The notes: generated by a model not told the origin, from the sequence alone. A stretch of DNA of 64,000 nucleotides from Prochlorococcus sp. AG-347-O22 (GCA_003278845.1 QCCX01000003.1:1-64000); one strand, 5' to 3'. Positions 1 through 9,947 are shown, counted from the first letter of the stretch. Numbers and translations are program-made.

Positions 1-265
1 CTTTTGTGGCAGGAACAGATTTCCAGGTACAAATTTTTTCTTGGGATTCTTCTTTTAAAATATTCCATCCATCATCTAGGTATTCTGAAATACCATCCTC
101 TCCACAAGAAAACTTTATTTCCATTCTTTTCTTTTCTGAATTAGGATTATCCTCAATATTTTTTTTCAAATTATTTATGGGATACTCTTTATTATTGGAT
201 GTCCTACAAGAAATTAAGAAAATTGCGATTATAATTAAAATAGGAACTTGTTTTATTATTTTCAT
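1..265 (-). CDS. Putative lipoprotein, 3' end beyond the window
   Basis: An open frame starts at an ATG (265-263) and runs without a stop for 88 codons to the left edge, so only the N-terminal part is present. The first 20 residues form a short basic N-tip, a hydrophobic stretch and an LISC lipobox with Cys20, which indicates a lipid-anchored exported protein. The mature part is polar and Lys/Glu-rich, with Cys residues in short FSCGE and ICTWK contexts. I do not recognise a family. It is the first of several small minus-strand genes here. A 99-codon frame on the other strand has no comparable signal and is treated as a shadow. Confidence 0.6.
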   Translation of the reverse strand, partial: MKIIKQVPILIIIAIFLISCRTSNNKEYPINNLKKNIEDNPNSEKKRMEIKFSCGEDGISEYLDDGWNILKEESQEKICTWKSVPATK

Positions 266-306
266 TTTTTTAACTTTTGATGATTCTAAATTATTTAAAT
301 TATAGT

Positions 307-483
307 TTATTTTGATTCTATTAATTTTAATAGTTTATCCATTTTATCCATCAAGTCTTTTACATCATCTGGCTTCGGTAATATTAATTCTTCTGTAACT
401 TCTAAATGCATTTTCTTTAAGTTTTGCCTCAAATCTTTTAAATGAAGTTTTACGTTTTCTTTCTTTTGTTTTATATCAGTCAT
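307..483 (-). CDS. Small conserved-looking hypothetical protein, 58 aa
   Basis: ATG at 483-481 and TAA at 309-307 define a 58-residue protein. It is highly charged and predicted helical, with Lys/Leu heptad-like spacing, a central segment EELILPKPDDV, and a Lys-rich C-terminus. There is no signal peptide, membrane segment or Cys. It lies between the truncated lipoprotein and the membrane protein at 565-1002, all on the minus strand. The function is unknown; the clean ATG and balanced charge make it more likely a real small protein than chance, but AT-rich DNA can produce such frames. Confidence 0.5.
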   Translation of the reverse strand: MTDIKQKKENVKLHLKDLRQNLKKMHLEVTEELILPKPDDVKDLMDKMDKLLKLIESK

Positions 484-564
484 AGGAATAAAATTTAAAC
501 TTTATTAAACTTAAATTTACTATCATAATATTGAGATGCTTATTTATAGAGAATAATTGAAAAT

Positions 565-1002
565 TTAATTTTTTAAATTTTCTATTTCATAGATTTCTTC
601 GCCACCATAACAAAAATTTGTAGATAACATTTTTATCTCTCTATTATTAATTCCGATTGTATTTTTATTTTTAATAATATAATTTTTAGCAATCGCTTCA
701 CAATCTAATTTATTTTTTGCATGTTTAATAACTGGATAAAAATATGCCAATGTAGTAATAACAAACAAAAATATTATTATTGATTTTTTTTCATTTTTAA
801 TAAATTCTTTAGATGTTTTTTTGGTTTTTAATATTTTAATTAGTAATTTATCTGGTAATCCTATTTGAACAAACAATAACTCTACCCACCATGGAAGGTC
901 CTTATCTTTCTTTTTTTTTAAGTTTGAGGAAGTATTCATTTTTTTGGCTTCATAGTTTTGGTTTTTCAGTTCTTTAGGATTAGTTGTTTCTTTTTTATTC
1001 AT
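565..1002 (-). CDS. Hypothetical single-span membrane protein, 145 aa
   Basis: The start chosen is the ATG at 1002; a TTG three codons upstream at 1011 is also possible. The first 35 residues are Lys/Asn/Thr-rich and probably disordered. They are followed by a short PWWVELLFVQIGLP segment, a basic linker, and one clear membrane span at about residues 74-92. The C-terminal 50 residues hold two Cys (in DCEAIA and NFCYGG) and probably lie on the far side of the membrane. I recognise no domain. Neighbours are other small unknown genes, so context gives no function. Confidence 0.6.
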   Translation of the reverse strand: MNKKETTNPKELKNQNYEAKKMNTSSNLKKKKDKDLPWWVELLFVQIGLPDKLLIKILKTKKTSKEFIKNEKKSIIIFLFVITTLAYFYPVIKHAKNKLDCEAIAKNYIIKNKNTIGINNREIKMLSTNFCYGGEEIYEIENLKN

Positions 1003-1130
1003 ATCATCCAATGATTTATTTGGAATGTAGAGGTTTTATTTTGATTTGGAAACTATATTTTTATTTTATAAGTTTTAATTTAATTTATCTATGAATTTGA
1101 GTATTGTTAATTAGTATTTAGAAATTTTAA

Positions 1131-1400
1131 ATGGCAAAAAAAAGAAGGAAGTTAAATAAAGATTTTGAGAGAAAAATATATTCATCAAAAAAAAATGTCG
1201 AATTAGTACTGGCAAAAATCTATGATATCGATGATGAAGACATACAAAAAGAATATATGAGCGCCTTTAACAAAGTGGTTTACTTATATGATGAATTAAA
1301 AGAAGATTACGAACGACAAGGATTTTCTGATAATTCTGAAGAACTTCTCACAAGCTATAAAAATGCATTTTATCTTTTCGAATCAGAATTTGAAATTTAA
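1131..1400 (+). CDS. Hypothetical small soluble protein, 89 aa
   Basis: ATG at 1131 gives an 89-residue protein with a very basic N-terminus (MAKKRRKLNK) followed by acidic, aromatic-rich sequence typical of a small helical bundle. There is no signal peptide, membrane span or Cys. It is the only plus-strand gene in the first 2 kb and stands alone between minus-strand genes. No family is recognised. Codon use and even charge distribution support it being coding. Confidence 0.6.
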   Translation: MAKKRRKLNKDFERKIYSSKKNVELVLAKIYDIDDEDIQKEYMSAFNKVVYLYDELKEDYERQGFSDNSEELLTSYKNAFYLFESEFEI

Positions 1401-1413
1401 ATTCTATTTCTAA

Positions 1414-1620
1414 TTACCGTTTGTAAGGGGTTACAGGTATTTCAATTAGCTTTCCTTTTTGGAGATTAGATCTTTTCTCTTGTAAATTTTTGATACATAA
1501 GAATACTCTTTTCTCTTTTGTGCAAAATCTTTTTATTTGGTAATCAGTAAGTGATAATGATTTATTACTAAATGAAAAAAAGGCCAATAAAAACATAAAA
1601 AAATTTAATACCAATTTCAC
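1414..1620 (-). CDS. Hypothetical small secreted protein, 68 aa
   Basis: The start is GTG at 1620, well supported by an AGGAGA Shine-Dalgarno seven to eight bases upstream. Residues 1-23 form a typical signal peptide: a Lys near the start, a long Phe/Leu core and a small-residue end. That leaves a mature protein of about 45 residues that is basic and carries two Cys (RFCTKEK and LCIKN), which could form a disulfide after export. The function is unknown. It lies 36 bases downstream of the DUF2103 gene on the same strand and may be co-transcribed. Confidence 0.55.
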   Translation of the reverse strand: MKLVLNFFMFLLAFFSFSNKSLSLTDYQIKRFCTKEKRVFLCIKNLQEKRSNLQKGKLIEIPVTPYKR

Positions 1621-1626
1621 TTGTTT

Positions 1627-1632
1627 TCTCCT
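1627..1632 (-). promoter_or_regulatory. Ribosome binding site deciding the GTG start at 1620
   Basis: On the minus strand AGGAGA lies just upstream of the GTG at 1620-1618. Strong Shine-Dalgarno sequences are uncommon among the genes in this window, so this one supports both the reality of the small secreted-protein gene and its non-ATG start. Confidence 0.5.
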
Positions 1633-1656
1633 AAATATTTTCTAATACCATTTAAT

Positions 1657-1938
1657 TTAATTATTTTTATTATAAAGCTCTATGATTTCTTTTAATTCAT
1701 CTTTGCTTAACTCTGTTGAAATAAAAACTTCTTGAGCTGTATTACCCTTTCTTGCGATTGCTTTATATCCGTTTATAGTTTTCACTGACAATCTAATTAT
1801 CAATTTAGAGGATCTTCCCCTAGCTCTTGAAATAACTGCTGGAGTTATTGTCTTGATATCATTTTCCAGTGCTAATTTTTGAAGTATTGGAATTAGACCT
1901 TCTATATTTGTACTATGATTTAAAACTAACCTTCCCAA
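1657..1938 (-). CDS. DUF2103 family protein, 93 aa
   Basis: The 93-residue protein starts at TTG 1938 (MGRLVLNHST) and matches the cyanobacterial DUF2103 family as I remember it: an N-terminal GRLVLNHS segment, an ITPAVISRARGR stretch, and an IARKGNTAQEVF segment near residue 65. The family has been described as a predicted metal-binding protein, but no biochemical role is established that I know of. There is no signal peptide. The gene lies back to back with petN across a 115-base gap that must hold both promoters. Family assignment is moderately secure; function is open. Confidence 0.7.
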   Translation of the reverse strand: MGRLVLNHSTNIEGLIPILQKLALENDIKTITPAVISRARGRSSKLIIRLSVKTINGYKAIARKGNTAQEVFISTELSKDELKEIIELYNKNN

Positions 1939-2053
1939 TTTGAATTTATTAAAATTCTATTGGAAAAAATTTGTTTCTGAGAAATTAACTTTAGCTTTAA
2001 AATGAATAAAAATTTAGAAGTTCTGTTATATTTATAAAAACGATTAAATTCTA

Positions 2054-2155
2054 ATGATCTTTCAAATAGGCTGGGCAGCATTGGCTGCTATTTTTACTTT
2101 TTCAATTGCCATGGTTGTTTGGGGAAGAAATGGGGACGGATCCATTGACATATGA
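2054..2155 (+). CDS. petN: Cytochrome b6-f complex subunit VIII (PetN)
   Basis: The ATG at 2054 encodes a 33-residue protein, [11 protein letters not shown] onward, ending in [10 protein letters not shown]. Length and sequence match PetN, the smallest subunit of the cytochrome b6-f complex, which crosses the thylakoid membrane once and stabilises the dimer that passes electrons from plastoquinol to plastocyanin or cytochrome c6. The membrane helix spans about residues 4-24. Its TGA overlaps the ATG of the next small membrane gene (ATGA), so the two are probably translationally coupled. Confidence 0.93.
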
Positions 2156-2292
2156 TTTCATTTTTAATTTATGAAGTCTATTTAAGTAAATTTCTTATCT
2201 TAACATCGTTTGTTTTACTCATATTCATAACATTAGCTGTAATTTATATATCCTATATCTCTTGGAAAGATAAAAAAAGATTAAAAAAATAG
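2152..2292 (+). CDS. Hypothetical membrane mini-protein coupled to petN, 46 aa
   Basis: The ATG at 2152 overlaps the petN stop in an ATGA arrangement and the frame closes at TAG 2290-2292, giving 46 residues. One long hydrophobic helix (about residues 12-36) is followed by a positively charged tail, WKDKKRLKK, which predicts the C-terminus on the cytoplasmic or stromal side. The size, topology and coupling to petN resemble small subunits of photosynthetic complexes, but I cannot match it to a named Pet or Psb subunit. A role near the b6-f complex is an inference from position only. Confidence 0.6.
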
Positions 2293-2295
2293 TTA

Positions 2296-2952
2296 TTATT
2301 TTTTTAATATTTTTTTCTTATCCTTAACTCTGAGCTCTTCAATTAATTCTTTTGCTTGTTCCATTTTTGATATGCTACTTTTGTAGATTCCAATATCTTT
2401 TTCTGCTTTATTAGCAGATAAGCTTAACTTCTCAAAAATATCAGAGGTCATCTTATTTTTATCTGATTCATTTTTCTCTTTGAAATCTTGGGAGTTTGAA
2501 ATTAATATATATATCCCTAAGTTCAAAATCCTTGATGGATAAAGTTTAGAATTACTTTTTTCTACTAACAATTTTAAAATATCTTTAGATGTTTTATCCT
2601 TTAATTCTTTTTGAGACTTTTTAGATATTTCATTAATTTCCTTCGCCTCAAAATTTGTAGAACTGCATAAAGATTCAAAAAGTAGATCCAAGTGTTTTTC
2701 AGGTTGATATCCTTGCATTAATTCTTTAAATGTTTCGGTGAGGCCGATACAAAAGAGATAATCTTGCGAAAATTCATTTTGATGGTTCAAAAGATTAAGT
2801 TCGACAAGCATTTCATCAACTATTCTTTTATATAAACCTGGAATGACGTAAGGAAATTTTTCATGAAATAACTTTTTGCTATCTGAAACAGTCAATTTTT
2901 CTTTCAATTTTTTATATGTAAACCTTAATAAGGTTAGCGTATGTTGACTCAA
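2296..2952 (-). CDS. psb29: Photosystem II biogenesis protein Psb29 (Thf1)
   Basis: The 218-residue protein matches the Psb29/Thylakoid formation 1 family: a [27 protein letters not shown] segment at about residues 21-47, [15 protein letters not shown] in the middle, and a helical Lys/Glu-rich C-terminus. Members help photosystem II assembly and repair and stabilise FtsH complexes, which fits ftsH lying 600 bases away. The start is TTG at 2952. It diverges from clpP with only 35 bases between them. The C-terminal 70 residues look coiled-coil, as usual for the family. Confidence 0.88.
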   Translation of the reverse strand: MSQHTLTLLRFTYKKLKEKLTVSDSKKLFHEKFPYVIPGLYKRIVDEMLVELNLLNHQNEFSQDYLFCIGLTETFKELMQGYQPEKHLDLLFESLCSSTNFEAKEINEISKKSQKELKDKTSKDILKLLVEKSNSKLYPSRILNLGIYILISNSQDFKEKNESDKNKMTSDIFEKLSLSANKAEKDIGIYKSSISKMEQAKELIEELRVKDKKKILKK

Positions 2953-2987
2953 TATCGTTAATATCTAATAAACAGATAAATATTATT

Positions 2988-3575
2988 ATGATCCCTTTAG
3001 TTTTAGAAGAATCGGGCGGTAGCGAAAGAGTCTTTGATATTTATTCGAGACTATTAAGAGAGAGAATAATTTTTTTGGGAGAACAAGTTACTAGTGAAAC
3101 TGCTAATAGAATTGTTGCTCAATTATTGTTCCTCGAAGCAGAGGATCCGGATAAGGACATTTATATGTACATAAATTCACCTGGAGGATCAGTATATGAC
3201 GGATTGGGTATCTTTGACACAATGCAACATGTAAAGCCTGACATTCATACAGTTTGTGTAGGCTTGGCAGCTAGTATGGGTGCATTTTTGCTTGCGGCAG
3301 GTACTAAAGGTAAAAGAAGCAGCCTTAGACATTCAAGAATAATGATTCATCAACCACTTGGAGGTGCACGAGGGCAAGCCAGTGATATAAGAATTCAAGC
3401 AGATGAAATTTTGTTCTTAAAAGAACGACTAAATACTGAATTATCAGAAAGAACTGGAAAGAATTACGACACTATCAAAGAAGACACTGATAGAGATTTT
3501 TATATGTCCCCAAACGAAGCAGTTGAGTACGGTTTGATTGATCTGGTGTTAGATAAGAAACCAATAAAAGTTTAA
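2988..3575 (+). CDS. clpP: ATP-dependent Clp protease proteolytic subunit
   Basis: The protein is 195 residues, the usual ClpP length. The catalytic triad is in place: Ser96 in [11 protein letters not shown], His121 in [10 protein letters not shown] and Asp170 in TDRDFYMSP, so this is an active ClpP and not a ClpR-type paralogue. It forms the barrel of the cytoplasmic Clp protease and works with a Clp ATPase encoded elsewhere. Cyanobacteria carry several clpP copies, so the paralogue number cannot be decided here. Its 3' end overlaps the 3' end of ftsH by 4 bases, tail to tail. Confidence 0.93.
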   Translation: MIPLVLEESGGSERVFDIYSRLLRERIIFLGEQVTSETANRIVAQLLFLEAEDPDKDIYMYINSPGGSVYDGLGIFDTMQHVKPDIHTVCVGLAASMGAFLLAAGTKGKRSSLRHSRIMIHQPLGGARGQASDIRIQADEILFLKERLNTELSERTGKNYDTIKEDTDRDFYMSPNEAVEYGLIDLVLDKKPIKV

Positions 3576-5485
3576 CTTAACAATTGAGGTGTTCTCTCTT
3601 TCTCAGGAATTTTGGTGAATTTGGAGAGAATACTTAAAAATTCATCACCATCTAATGTTTCTTTTTCGATTAATAGGTCAACTATTTTATCCATAGCTTC
3701 TCTATTTTTGCTTACTATATCGTAGGTTTCTTTATAACATTCTTTGACCATTATTCTTACACTTTCATCTATTTGTTTAGAGATTGAATCAGAAACTTCA
3801 CTTCTAGTCATTAAATCTCTACCAACAAATACTTCTTGATTACCACTTTCTAAAGCTATCGGACCTAAATTACTCATTCCAAATCTAGTAACCATTTGGC
3901 GGGCCATTGAAGCAACTTGTTGGAAATCACCTCCAGCTCCTGTTGTAATCTCACCTTCTCCAAAAACTACATCTTCAGCAGCTCTTCCTCCTAAAGCACC
4001 CATTATCCTAGCTTTTAATTGCGCCCTGCTAACAAGGGTTTGTTCATCATCTGGTGTAAACCAAGTTAATCCTTTAGCTTGACCCCTTGGAATGACGGTA
4101 ACCTTCTGAACAGGATCATGGGCCTTGACAAGTGAACCTATGAGAGCATGTCCCACTTCATGATAAGCAATTAATCTCTTGCTTCTACCATCTGTTAATG
4201 GAGAACCTTCCATTCCTGCGACAATCCTATCTACAGAGTCATCAATTTCTGAGATACTTATAGAGTCTTTTCTCCTCCTGGCAGTTAATATAGCAGCCTC
4301 ATTTAATAAATTTGCTAAATCTGCTCCAGTAAAACCTGGTGTTCTTCTCGCAATACTTTCAAGCGTTAAATCCTCTTGAAGTTTCTTATTCCTTGCATGA
4401 ACTTCCAATATTGATAATCTTCCTTTTATATCAGGTGCATCTACAGTTACCTGTCTATCAAAACGGCCTGGTCTCATTAACGCTGAGTCTAGAACATCGG
4501 GCCTGTTTGTGGCTGCAATTATTATTATGCCACTATTACCTTCGAAACCATCCATTTCAGTAAGTAATTGATTGAGAGTTTGTTCTCTCTCATCATTACC
4601 TCCACCAATACCCGCACCTCTTTGCCTTCCGACTGCATCTATTTCATCAATAAAAATTAAACAAGGACTATTCTCTTTAGCTCTTTTGAAAAGGTCTCTA
4701 ACTCTACTAGCGCCAACACCAACAAACATTTCAACAAATTCAGAGCCTGATAATGAGAAGAATGGTACACCAGCTTCACCCGCAATTGCTTTAGCTAAAA
4801 GGGTTTTACCAGTACCAGGAGGCCCTACCAATAGAACCCCTTTGGGGATTCTTGCTCCAACTGAAGTAAATTTTTCTGGTTTTTTCAGAAAAGTGACAAC
4901 TTCTTGCAAATCTTGTTTAGCTTCATTAACGCCTGCAACATCATCGAATACAACTCCTGTTTCAGCTTCCATTGCAAACCTTGCTTTAGTTTTTCCAAAC
5001 TGCATTGCTTGGCCAGGACCTCCTGGCATACCATTTGACCTCCTCGCTAACAAAATTAAACCTCCAATTAAGAGGGCCGGGAAAAGTAAATTACCTAAAA
5101 TGCCTAATGCAGGAGGAGCTGTTTTTATTGGATGAACATCAAAACTAATTCCCTCATTTTTTAAAATATTTATAAGTTCTGGGGTTAAGCCAGGAAGATC
5201 TACACGCAACCTTTGAACTTTATTATCTAAATCCGAATCTATTGTCTCTATAACTGCATTTCTGCCTCCCTCAAAAATATCAACAGAAGTAACCCTTCCC
5301 GAATTAATGTAATCTAAAAATCTGCCGTAACTTACTCTTGCTACCGCTGAATTTCTTGGTGCAACAGTAGTGCCATTAGATTTAAGCGAATCAACGTTGC
5401 TTGAAGATAAAAATTGGTAGGAGAGCGCTATTACTAAAAGTATAGGTAAAGCCCATAAAATTAATGTTTTAAATTTTTGATTCAT
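3572..5485 (-). CDS. ftsH: ATP-dependent zinc metalloprotease FtsH
   Basis: I place the start at ATG 5485 (MNQKFK), giving 637 residues; a TTG six codons upstream at 5503 is less likely. Two membrane spans (about residues 6-24 and 127-147) flank a lumenal domain. The AAA module follows with Walker A GPPGTGKT (221-228), Walker B FIDEID near 278-283 and an arginine finger region RPGRFDR. The zinc protease motif is HEVGH (442-446). FtsH degrades damaged membrane proteins, in cyanobacteria notably photosystem II D1 during repair. It lies near psb29, whose product is linked to FtsH in this family. Codon use is like its neighbours. Confidence 0.95.
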   Translation of the reverse strand: MNQKFKTLILWALPILLVIALSYQFLSSSNVDSLKSNGTTVAPRNSAVARVSYGRFLDYINSGRVTSVDIFEGGRNAVIETIDSDLDNKVQRLRVDLPGLTPELINILKNEGISFDVHPIKTAPPALGILGNLLFPALLIGGLILLARRSNGMPGGPGQAMQFGKTKARFAMEAETGVVFDDVAGVNEAKQDLQEVVTFLKKPEKFTSVGARIPKGVLLVGPPGTGKTLLAKAIAGEAGVPFFSLSGSEFVEMFVGVGASRVRDLFKRAKENSPCLIFIDEIDAVGRQRGAGIGGGNDEREQTLNQLLTEMDGFEGNSGIIIIAATNRPDVLDSALMRPGRFDRQVTVDAPDIKGRLSILEVHARNKKLQEDLTLESIARRTPGFTGADLANLLNEAAILTARRRKDSISISEIDDSVDRIVAGMEGSPLTDGRSKRLIAYHEVGHALIGSLVKAHDPVQKVTVIPRGQAKGLTWFTPDDEQTLVSRAQLKARIMGALGGRAAEDVVFGEGEITTGAGGDFQQVASMARQMVTRFGMSNLGPIALESGNQEVFVGRDLMTRSEVSDSISKQIDESVRIMVKECYKETYDIVSKNREAMDKIVDLLIEKETLDGDEFLSILSKFTKIPEKERTPQLLS

Positions 5486-5502
5486 TAATTTGTAGAAAGT
5501 CA

Positions 5503-5520
5503 ATTCTAGGATTCTAGAAT
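5503..5520. repeat. ATTCTAG direct repeat with a 10-bp palindrome upstream of ftsH
   Basis: ATTCTAG occurs at 5503-5509 and again at 5511-5517. The second copy is part of a perfect palindrome, ATTCTAGAAT (5511-5520). The element lies 18 to 35 bases before the ftsH ATG, in the region shared with the divergent sipA gene. It could be an operator in the ftsH leader, or chance in AT-rich DNA. Confidence 0.3.
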
Positions 5521-5592
5521 GAATCAGTGCATTTCGTTGATATTTTCTCTAACTTTATGCTTATACTACTTCTTAATGTATCTAATTTATAA

Positions 5593-5802
5593 ATGAAATT
5601 TGAGATCAACGATAAGGTCAAGTTGATTGCGCCAGTCTCTTACTTGAAGACTTCAGATAATATGCCGATGTTAAGACCACCTGATCTAGTTGCAATTGAT
5701 GAAATTGGGGAAATCCTCTCAATTAAATCTCCAGATACTGTTGAAGTAAAGTTTAGGAGAGGTTCGTTTTTAATAGATATTGATAAGATTGAGAAAAACT
5801 AA
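5593..5802 (+). CDS. sipA: SipA-like regulatory protein (DUF3148)
   Basis: The 69-residue protein has the sequence pattern of cyanobacterial SipA/DUF3148: KFEINDKVKLIAP, then YLKTSDNMPMLRPPDLV at about residues 18-34, and a C-terminal VKFRRGSFLIDIDKIE. The family is a small SH3-like beta barrel. In Synechococcus SipA binds the sensor kinase NblS, which governs light and nutrient stress responses, so this is probably a small regulator of that two-component pathway. It diverges from ftsH and its stop is one base from the 3' end of the M16-type gene on the other strand. Confidence 0.8.
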   Translation: MKFEINDKVKLIAPVSYLKTSDNMPMLRPPDLVAIDEIGEILSIKSPDTVEVKFRRGSFLIDIDKIEKN

Positions 5803-5803
5803 T

Positions 5804-7021
5804 CTAAAAGTTTTTCTTCCACCTATTGGAAATTTCTAAACATACATTTTTATTTCCAGAAATACTAAGAAAAGGTTTTGAAAAATACTTATTAGTTAAT
5901 TTCAAAATATCTAAAGAAGAAATTTCCTCTATTTTTGAGTTTAAATCGTTCTCAGAAATTGGTGTAATACCATAACTAACTAACTGTATCTTTCTCTGTA
6001 AAATTTCATCTAGTGATTGATTTCCTAATAAAAAAGAACCTTTTAGTTTTTCTTTTGCTAAAAATATTTCAGCATCAGTCAACGGATTTAAAAGCAAATT
6101 TTTCCATAGTGTTGATAAAAGTTCAAAAGCAAAAAGTGCTTGATCATTGGATACGGATAAATAAATTAAAAATGGGGCATTTCCACTCCTGATAGGATAA
6201 TAAACACCTAAATCGTAAGTGATACCATGTTTTTCTCTAAAAAGTTTAAATAAAGCAGCGCTCATTCCATAAGATAAATATGACTCCAAAACCTTAAGAG
6301 GAAAATATTCACTACTTCTTCGCGAGCAAGTTTGGTCCCCCATTATTATTATTGTTTGATTTGAATCATTATTGATGTAATCAAATCTACTAGCAGCAGT
6401 TAAATTATGATTTACACGTCCTGATTGTTCTTTTAGGATTTTTTTTTCTAGTGTTTCAAAATTTTCTCCATTTATATTGGGATTATTTGAAATTAAATAC
6501 TTTTCTCTATTTTTAAAATTCTTAAACTCGAGTAAAACATCTTCATATGTAATCTTTGAGACATCTTCTGCATTTCCAATAGTGTTAAAAGCATAAGGAT
6601 GATTTGAGTAAACTATTTTTCTCCATTTTTCAAAACAGATATTGAATGGATTCTCTTTATCTTTCCTAAGGTAATCAGTAGAAGATTTTTTTACTTTTTT
6701 AAATTCTGTTTCAGTGAGTAATGGCTTATTAATTATTAAGTCTAATAAAGGGAATAACTTGCTGAAATGTTCATTTAAGGATTTAAGGCTTATTGAAATA
6801 CCATCTTCAAATATTTCTTGATTTAATTCTGCTCCATAGGACTCAAGATACTCAGAGAGAGTGAAATTGTTAAAACCTACACATCCTCTGGTAAGTAATG
6901 AACAAAGGATCTTGTTTATCCCTTTTTTGCCAGTACTATCCATATCACTACCCCCTTTTATCCAAATTGAAGCAGTTGAAAAATTTCTTTTATTATTATT
7001 TAAAAAATATCTTTTTAACAT
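5804..7021 (-). CDS. M16 peptidase family protein lacking the zinc motif
   Basis: This 405-residue protein follows the active M16 gene with no gap (TAA then ATG). It keeps the M16 fold signs, above all the LFREKHGITYDLGVYYP stretch around residues 265-281, which matches the Arg/Tyr substrate-binding motif of the non-catalytic half. No HxxEH is present near the N-terminus. Paired M16 genes of this kind act as a heterodimer in which one subunit carries zinc and the other shapes the chamber. I infer the same here: a partner subunit for cytoplasmic or exported peptide degradation. Confidence 0.82.
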   Translation of the reverse strand: MLKRYFLNNNKRNFSTASIWIKGGSDMDSTGKKGINKILCSLLTRGCVGFNNFTLSEYLESYGAELNQEIFEDGISISLKSLNEHFSKLFPLLDLIINKPLLTETEFKKVKKSSTDYLRKDKENPFNICFEKWRKIVYSNHPYAFNTIGNAEDVSKITYEDVLLEFKNFKNREKYLISNNPNINGENFETLEKKILKEQSGRVNHNLTAASRFDYINNDSNQTIIIMGDQTCSRRSSEYFPLKVLESYLSYGMSAALFKLFREKHGITYDLGVYYPIRSGNAPFLIYLSVSNDQALFAFELLSTLWKNLLLNPLTDAEIFLAKEKLKGSFLLGNQSLDEILQRKIQLVSYGITPISENDLNSKIEEISSLDILKLTNKYFSKPFLSISGNKNVCLEISNRWKKNF

Positions 7022-8266
7022 TTACTTAGGGGATGCAATTAAAGTAAATTTCTCTCCACGTATGTATTCTGTAATCTCTTTAAAGTTATCCAAGTCACTC
7101 CAATATTTTAAATGACTTTCTAAATTGTTTATTGAAGATTTTCTCCCCCAAAGAAGTTCATTTCCAAAGAATGATGAGAGTTGTGTAGATGTCTCTAAAT
7201 TAAAGATATAGTTACTCTTCACAATATTTATTGCTTTTTTTATTTCATCCAAAGCCAAGGCTTTACAATTTGAGATCTCATCAATTGTTTTATTAATATG
7301 CTTTTCTACTAAATCAATATCTTTGGACTCACAACTTGCTTCCATTATAAATAATCCTCCTAGTTCTCCAGCATTTACATCTACATATACCGATTCAACA
7401 AGATTACTATCTTCTTTCAGAATTTTAACTAATCTACTGTTTCTTCCAACAGAGAGTATTGATGCTAATATCTCAAGTCCAATAATATTTTTTTGATCAT
7501 TTAGGTTTGGGATAAACCAAGCCATAAATATTCTTGAAAACTCTAAATTATCAAACTTAACTGACTCTCTACCATTTCTAATTTTTAAAGATGGTTTATT
7601 TTTTTGATTTATTAAATTTTGGCTTTCTTTTATGCCAGATAGATCACTTTCTTCAAAAATTTTATAAATTTCTTCAGAGATATTTCCCGCAATTGCAATA
7701 CAAATTTTTTCGGTATTGTAATGTTTGCTATGAAATTTCACAAGGTCATTTATCTCTAAGTTTTTAACACTATGTTCAGTTCCCAGAATCGAATTGGCAT
7801 AATTCGGACTTAACCAAACCCTTTTCAAAAAATAATTAAATAGTCTTTCTTCAGGCTGATCATTTTGTTGTTTTATTTCATCGATAACTACCCCTTTTTC
7901 TTTTATAAATTCATTAGGATTAAAATCTGGAGCAATGACAATATTTGTCAAAAGAGCAAGTGATTCTTTAAAGTTACTTGGTGGAACTAGGACATGGTAA
8001 TGTACATCATCATAACCTGTTGAAGCGTTACTTAATCCGCCTAGTGATTCAATTTTATGGTCAAACTCACCAGGCATTATTTTGTTAGATCCCTTAAAAA
8101 TCATATGCTCTAGAAAATGAGCAGTGCCGTTTTTATCAACGACCTCAAATGAAGAACCTGCTTTGCACCAAATATCAATGCTTATAAGCGGCAATTCTTT
8201 ATTATCCACAAACACACATTTAGTTTTGCTTGAATGGGTGTAGTAGATAACATCTCCTACGTTCAT
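7022..8266 (-). CDS. M16 family zinc peptidase, catalytic subunit
   Basis: The 414-residue protein carries the inverted zinc motif HFLEH at residues 50-54 (His50, Glu53, His54) and the third ligand Glu130 in VVIDEIKQ, at the usual 76-residue distance. This makes it a catalytically competent M16 peptidase of the PqqL/processing-peptidase type. A second Arg/Tyr-type half is supplied by the next gene. No clear signal peptide is seen, so action in the cytoplasm is likeliest. The pair is divergent to pcyA with a gap of about 40 bases. Confidence 0.88.
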   Translation of the reverse strand: MNVGDVIYYTHSSKTKCVFVDNKELPLISIDIWCKAGSSFEVVDKNGTAHFLEHMIFKGSNKIMPGEFDHKIESLGGLSNASTGYDDVHYHVLVPPSNFKESLALLTNIVIAPDFNPNEFIKEKGVVIDEIKQQNDQPEERLFNYFLKRVWLSPNYANSILGTEHSVKNLEINDLVKFHSKHYNTEKICIAIAGNISEEIYKIFEESDLSGIKESQNLINQKNKPSLKIRNGRESVKFDNLEFSRIFMAWFIPNLNDQKNIIGLEILASILSVGRNSRLVKILKEDSNLVESVYVDVNAGELGGLFIMEASCESKDIDLVEKHINKTIDEISNCKALALDEIKKAINIVKSNYIFNLETSTQLSSFFGNELLWGRKSSINNLESHLKYWSDLDNFKEITEYIRGEKFTLIASPK

Positions 8267-8283
8267 TTCGGTTCTCTATTTAA

Positions 8284-9032
<749 letters not shown>

Positions 9033-9033
<1 letters not shown>

Positions 9034-9947
9034 TGAAATTAAAAATATTAAAAAATTTATTTATTTATTTTTTATTATTTACACCAATATCTCTTGGTGT
9101 TATTTCTTGTTCTGGAAATAATAAATCTAGTTCAAAATTTAAAGAGGAAATAACTTCAGATTTCATACCTCCTATTACAGCTGTTGCCGCACTTGGTCAA
9201 CTTTCTCCTTCGGGAGAGATTAGACAATTGGCAGCTCCAATAAGTCAGTTTGGCTCTTCCCCGCGAATTGTTGAGATTTTAGTAAATGAGGGAGATTTCG
9301 TAAAAAAAGGTGATATCCTTGCAATCTTTGAAAATGGAGAAAAATTAACCGCTGATCTTGAAAGAAACGAAAATCTAATTAATACTATTAACGAAGAAAT
9401 TACCCTAAAGAAAGATCAAATTCAAAGGTATGAGTTGGCTTTGAACAAAGATGTATATTCTTTTGTAGAGTTTTCACAGAGAAAAGATGAATTATTAAAA
9501 TTGCAAAAACAGAAAATAAACCTTATCGGAGATCAAAAAAACATCAAGATAGATCTATTTAATTCAAAATTAAGAAGTCCAATCGACGGTTTTATCCTAG
9601 GAATAAACGCGAGAGTTGGTGAAAGGCCTCAAAATGAAGGGATTTTGGATATTGGTTCTAGTCAAAAAATGGAAGCTTTGATAGAGGTTTATGAATCTGA
9701 CATCGATAGGGTCTTTATCTCTCAGAATGTTGAATTGAGCAGTGAAAATGGAGGTTTCAAAAAAAATCTTAAGGGAAAGGTGATTAGGATTAGTCCTCAG
9801 GTAAAACAAAGAAAAGTTCTTTCGACTGATCCAACAGGGGATGCTGATTCACGAATTATCGAGGTACTAGTAAAACTAGATAAAGATTCTATAGATATCG
9901 TTCAAAACTATGCAGGAATGAAAGTGATTGCAAAATTTATTCCCTGA
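9033..9947 (+). CDS. devB: DevB-like membrane fusion protein
   Basis: This 304-residue HlyD-type adaptor starts within the pcyA stop (TAATG). The N-terminus carries a hydrophobic stretch ending in VISC with Cys26, consistent with a lipoprotein or a membrane anchor. A lipoyl-like half with VNEGDFVKKGDILAIFENG at about residues 82-100 is followed by a helical hairpin (100-170) and the returning half with SPIDGFILG. It would bridge the inner-membrane DevC/DevA transporter to an outer-membrane channel. In filamentous cyanobacteria DevBCA exports heterocyst glycolipid; here the substrate is unknown. Confidence 0.85.

Noticed and set aside
6-305. 99-codon plus-strand frame at the left edge
   Set aside because: It is antisense to a lipoprotein with a clean lipobox, is dominated by Phe/Ile/Ser and has no coherent domain.
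4572-5135. 187-codon plus-strand frame inside ftsH
   Set aside because: It mirrors the conserved AAA domain of ftsH; its Pro/Ser/Thr-rich product has no motif and no ribosome site.
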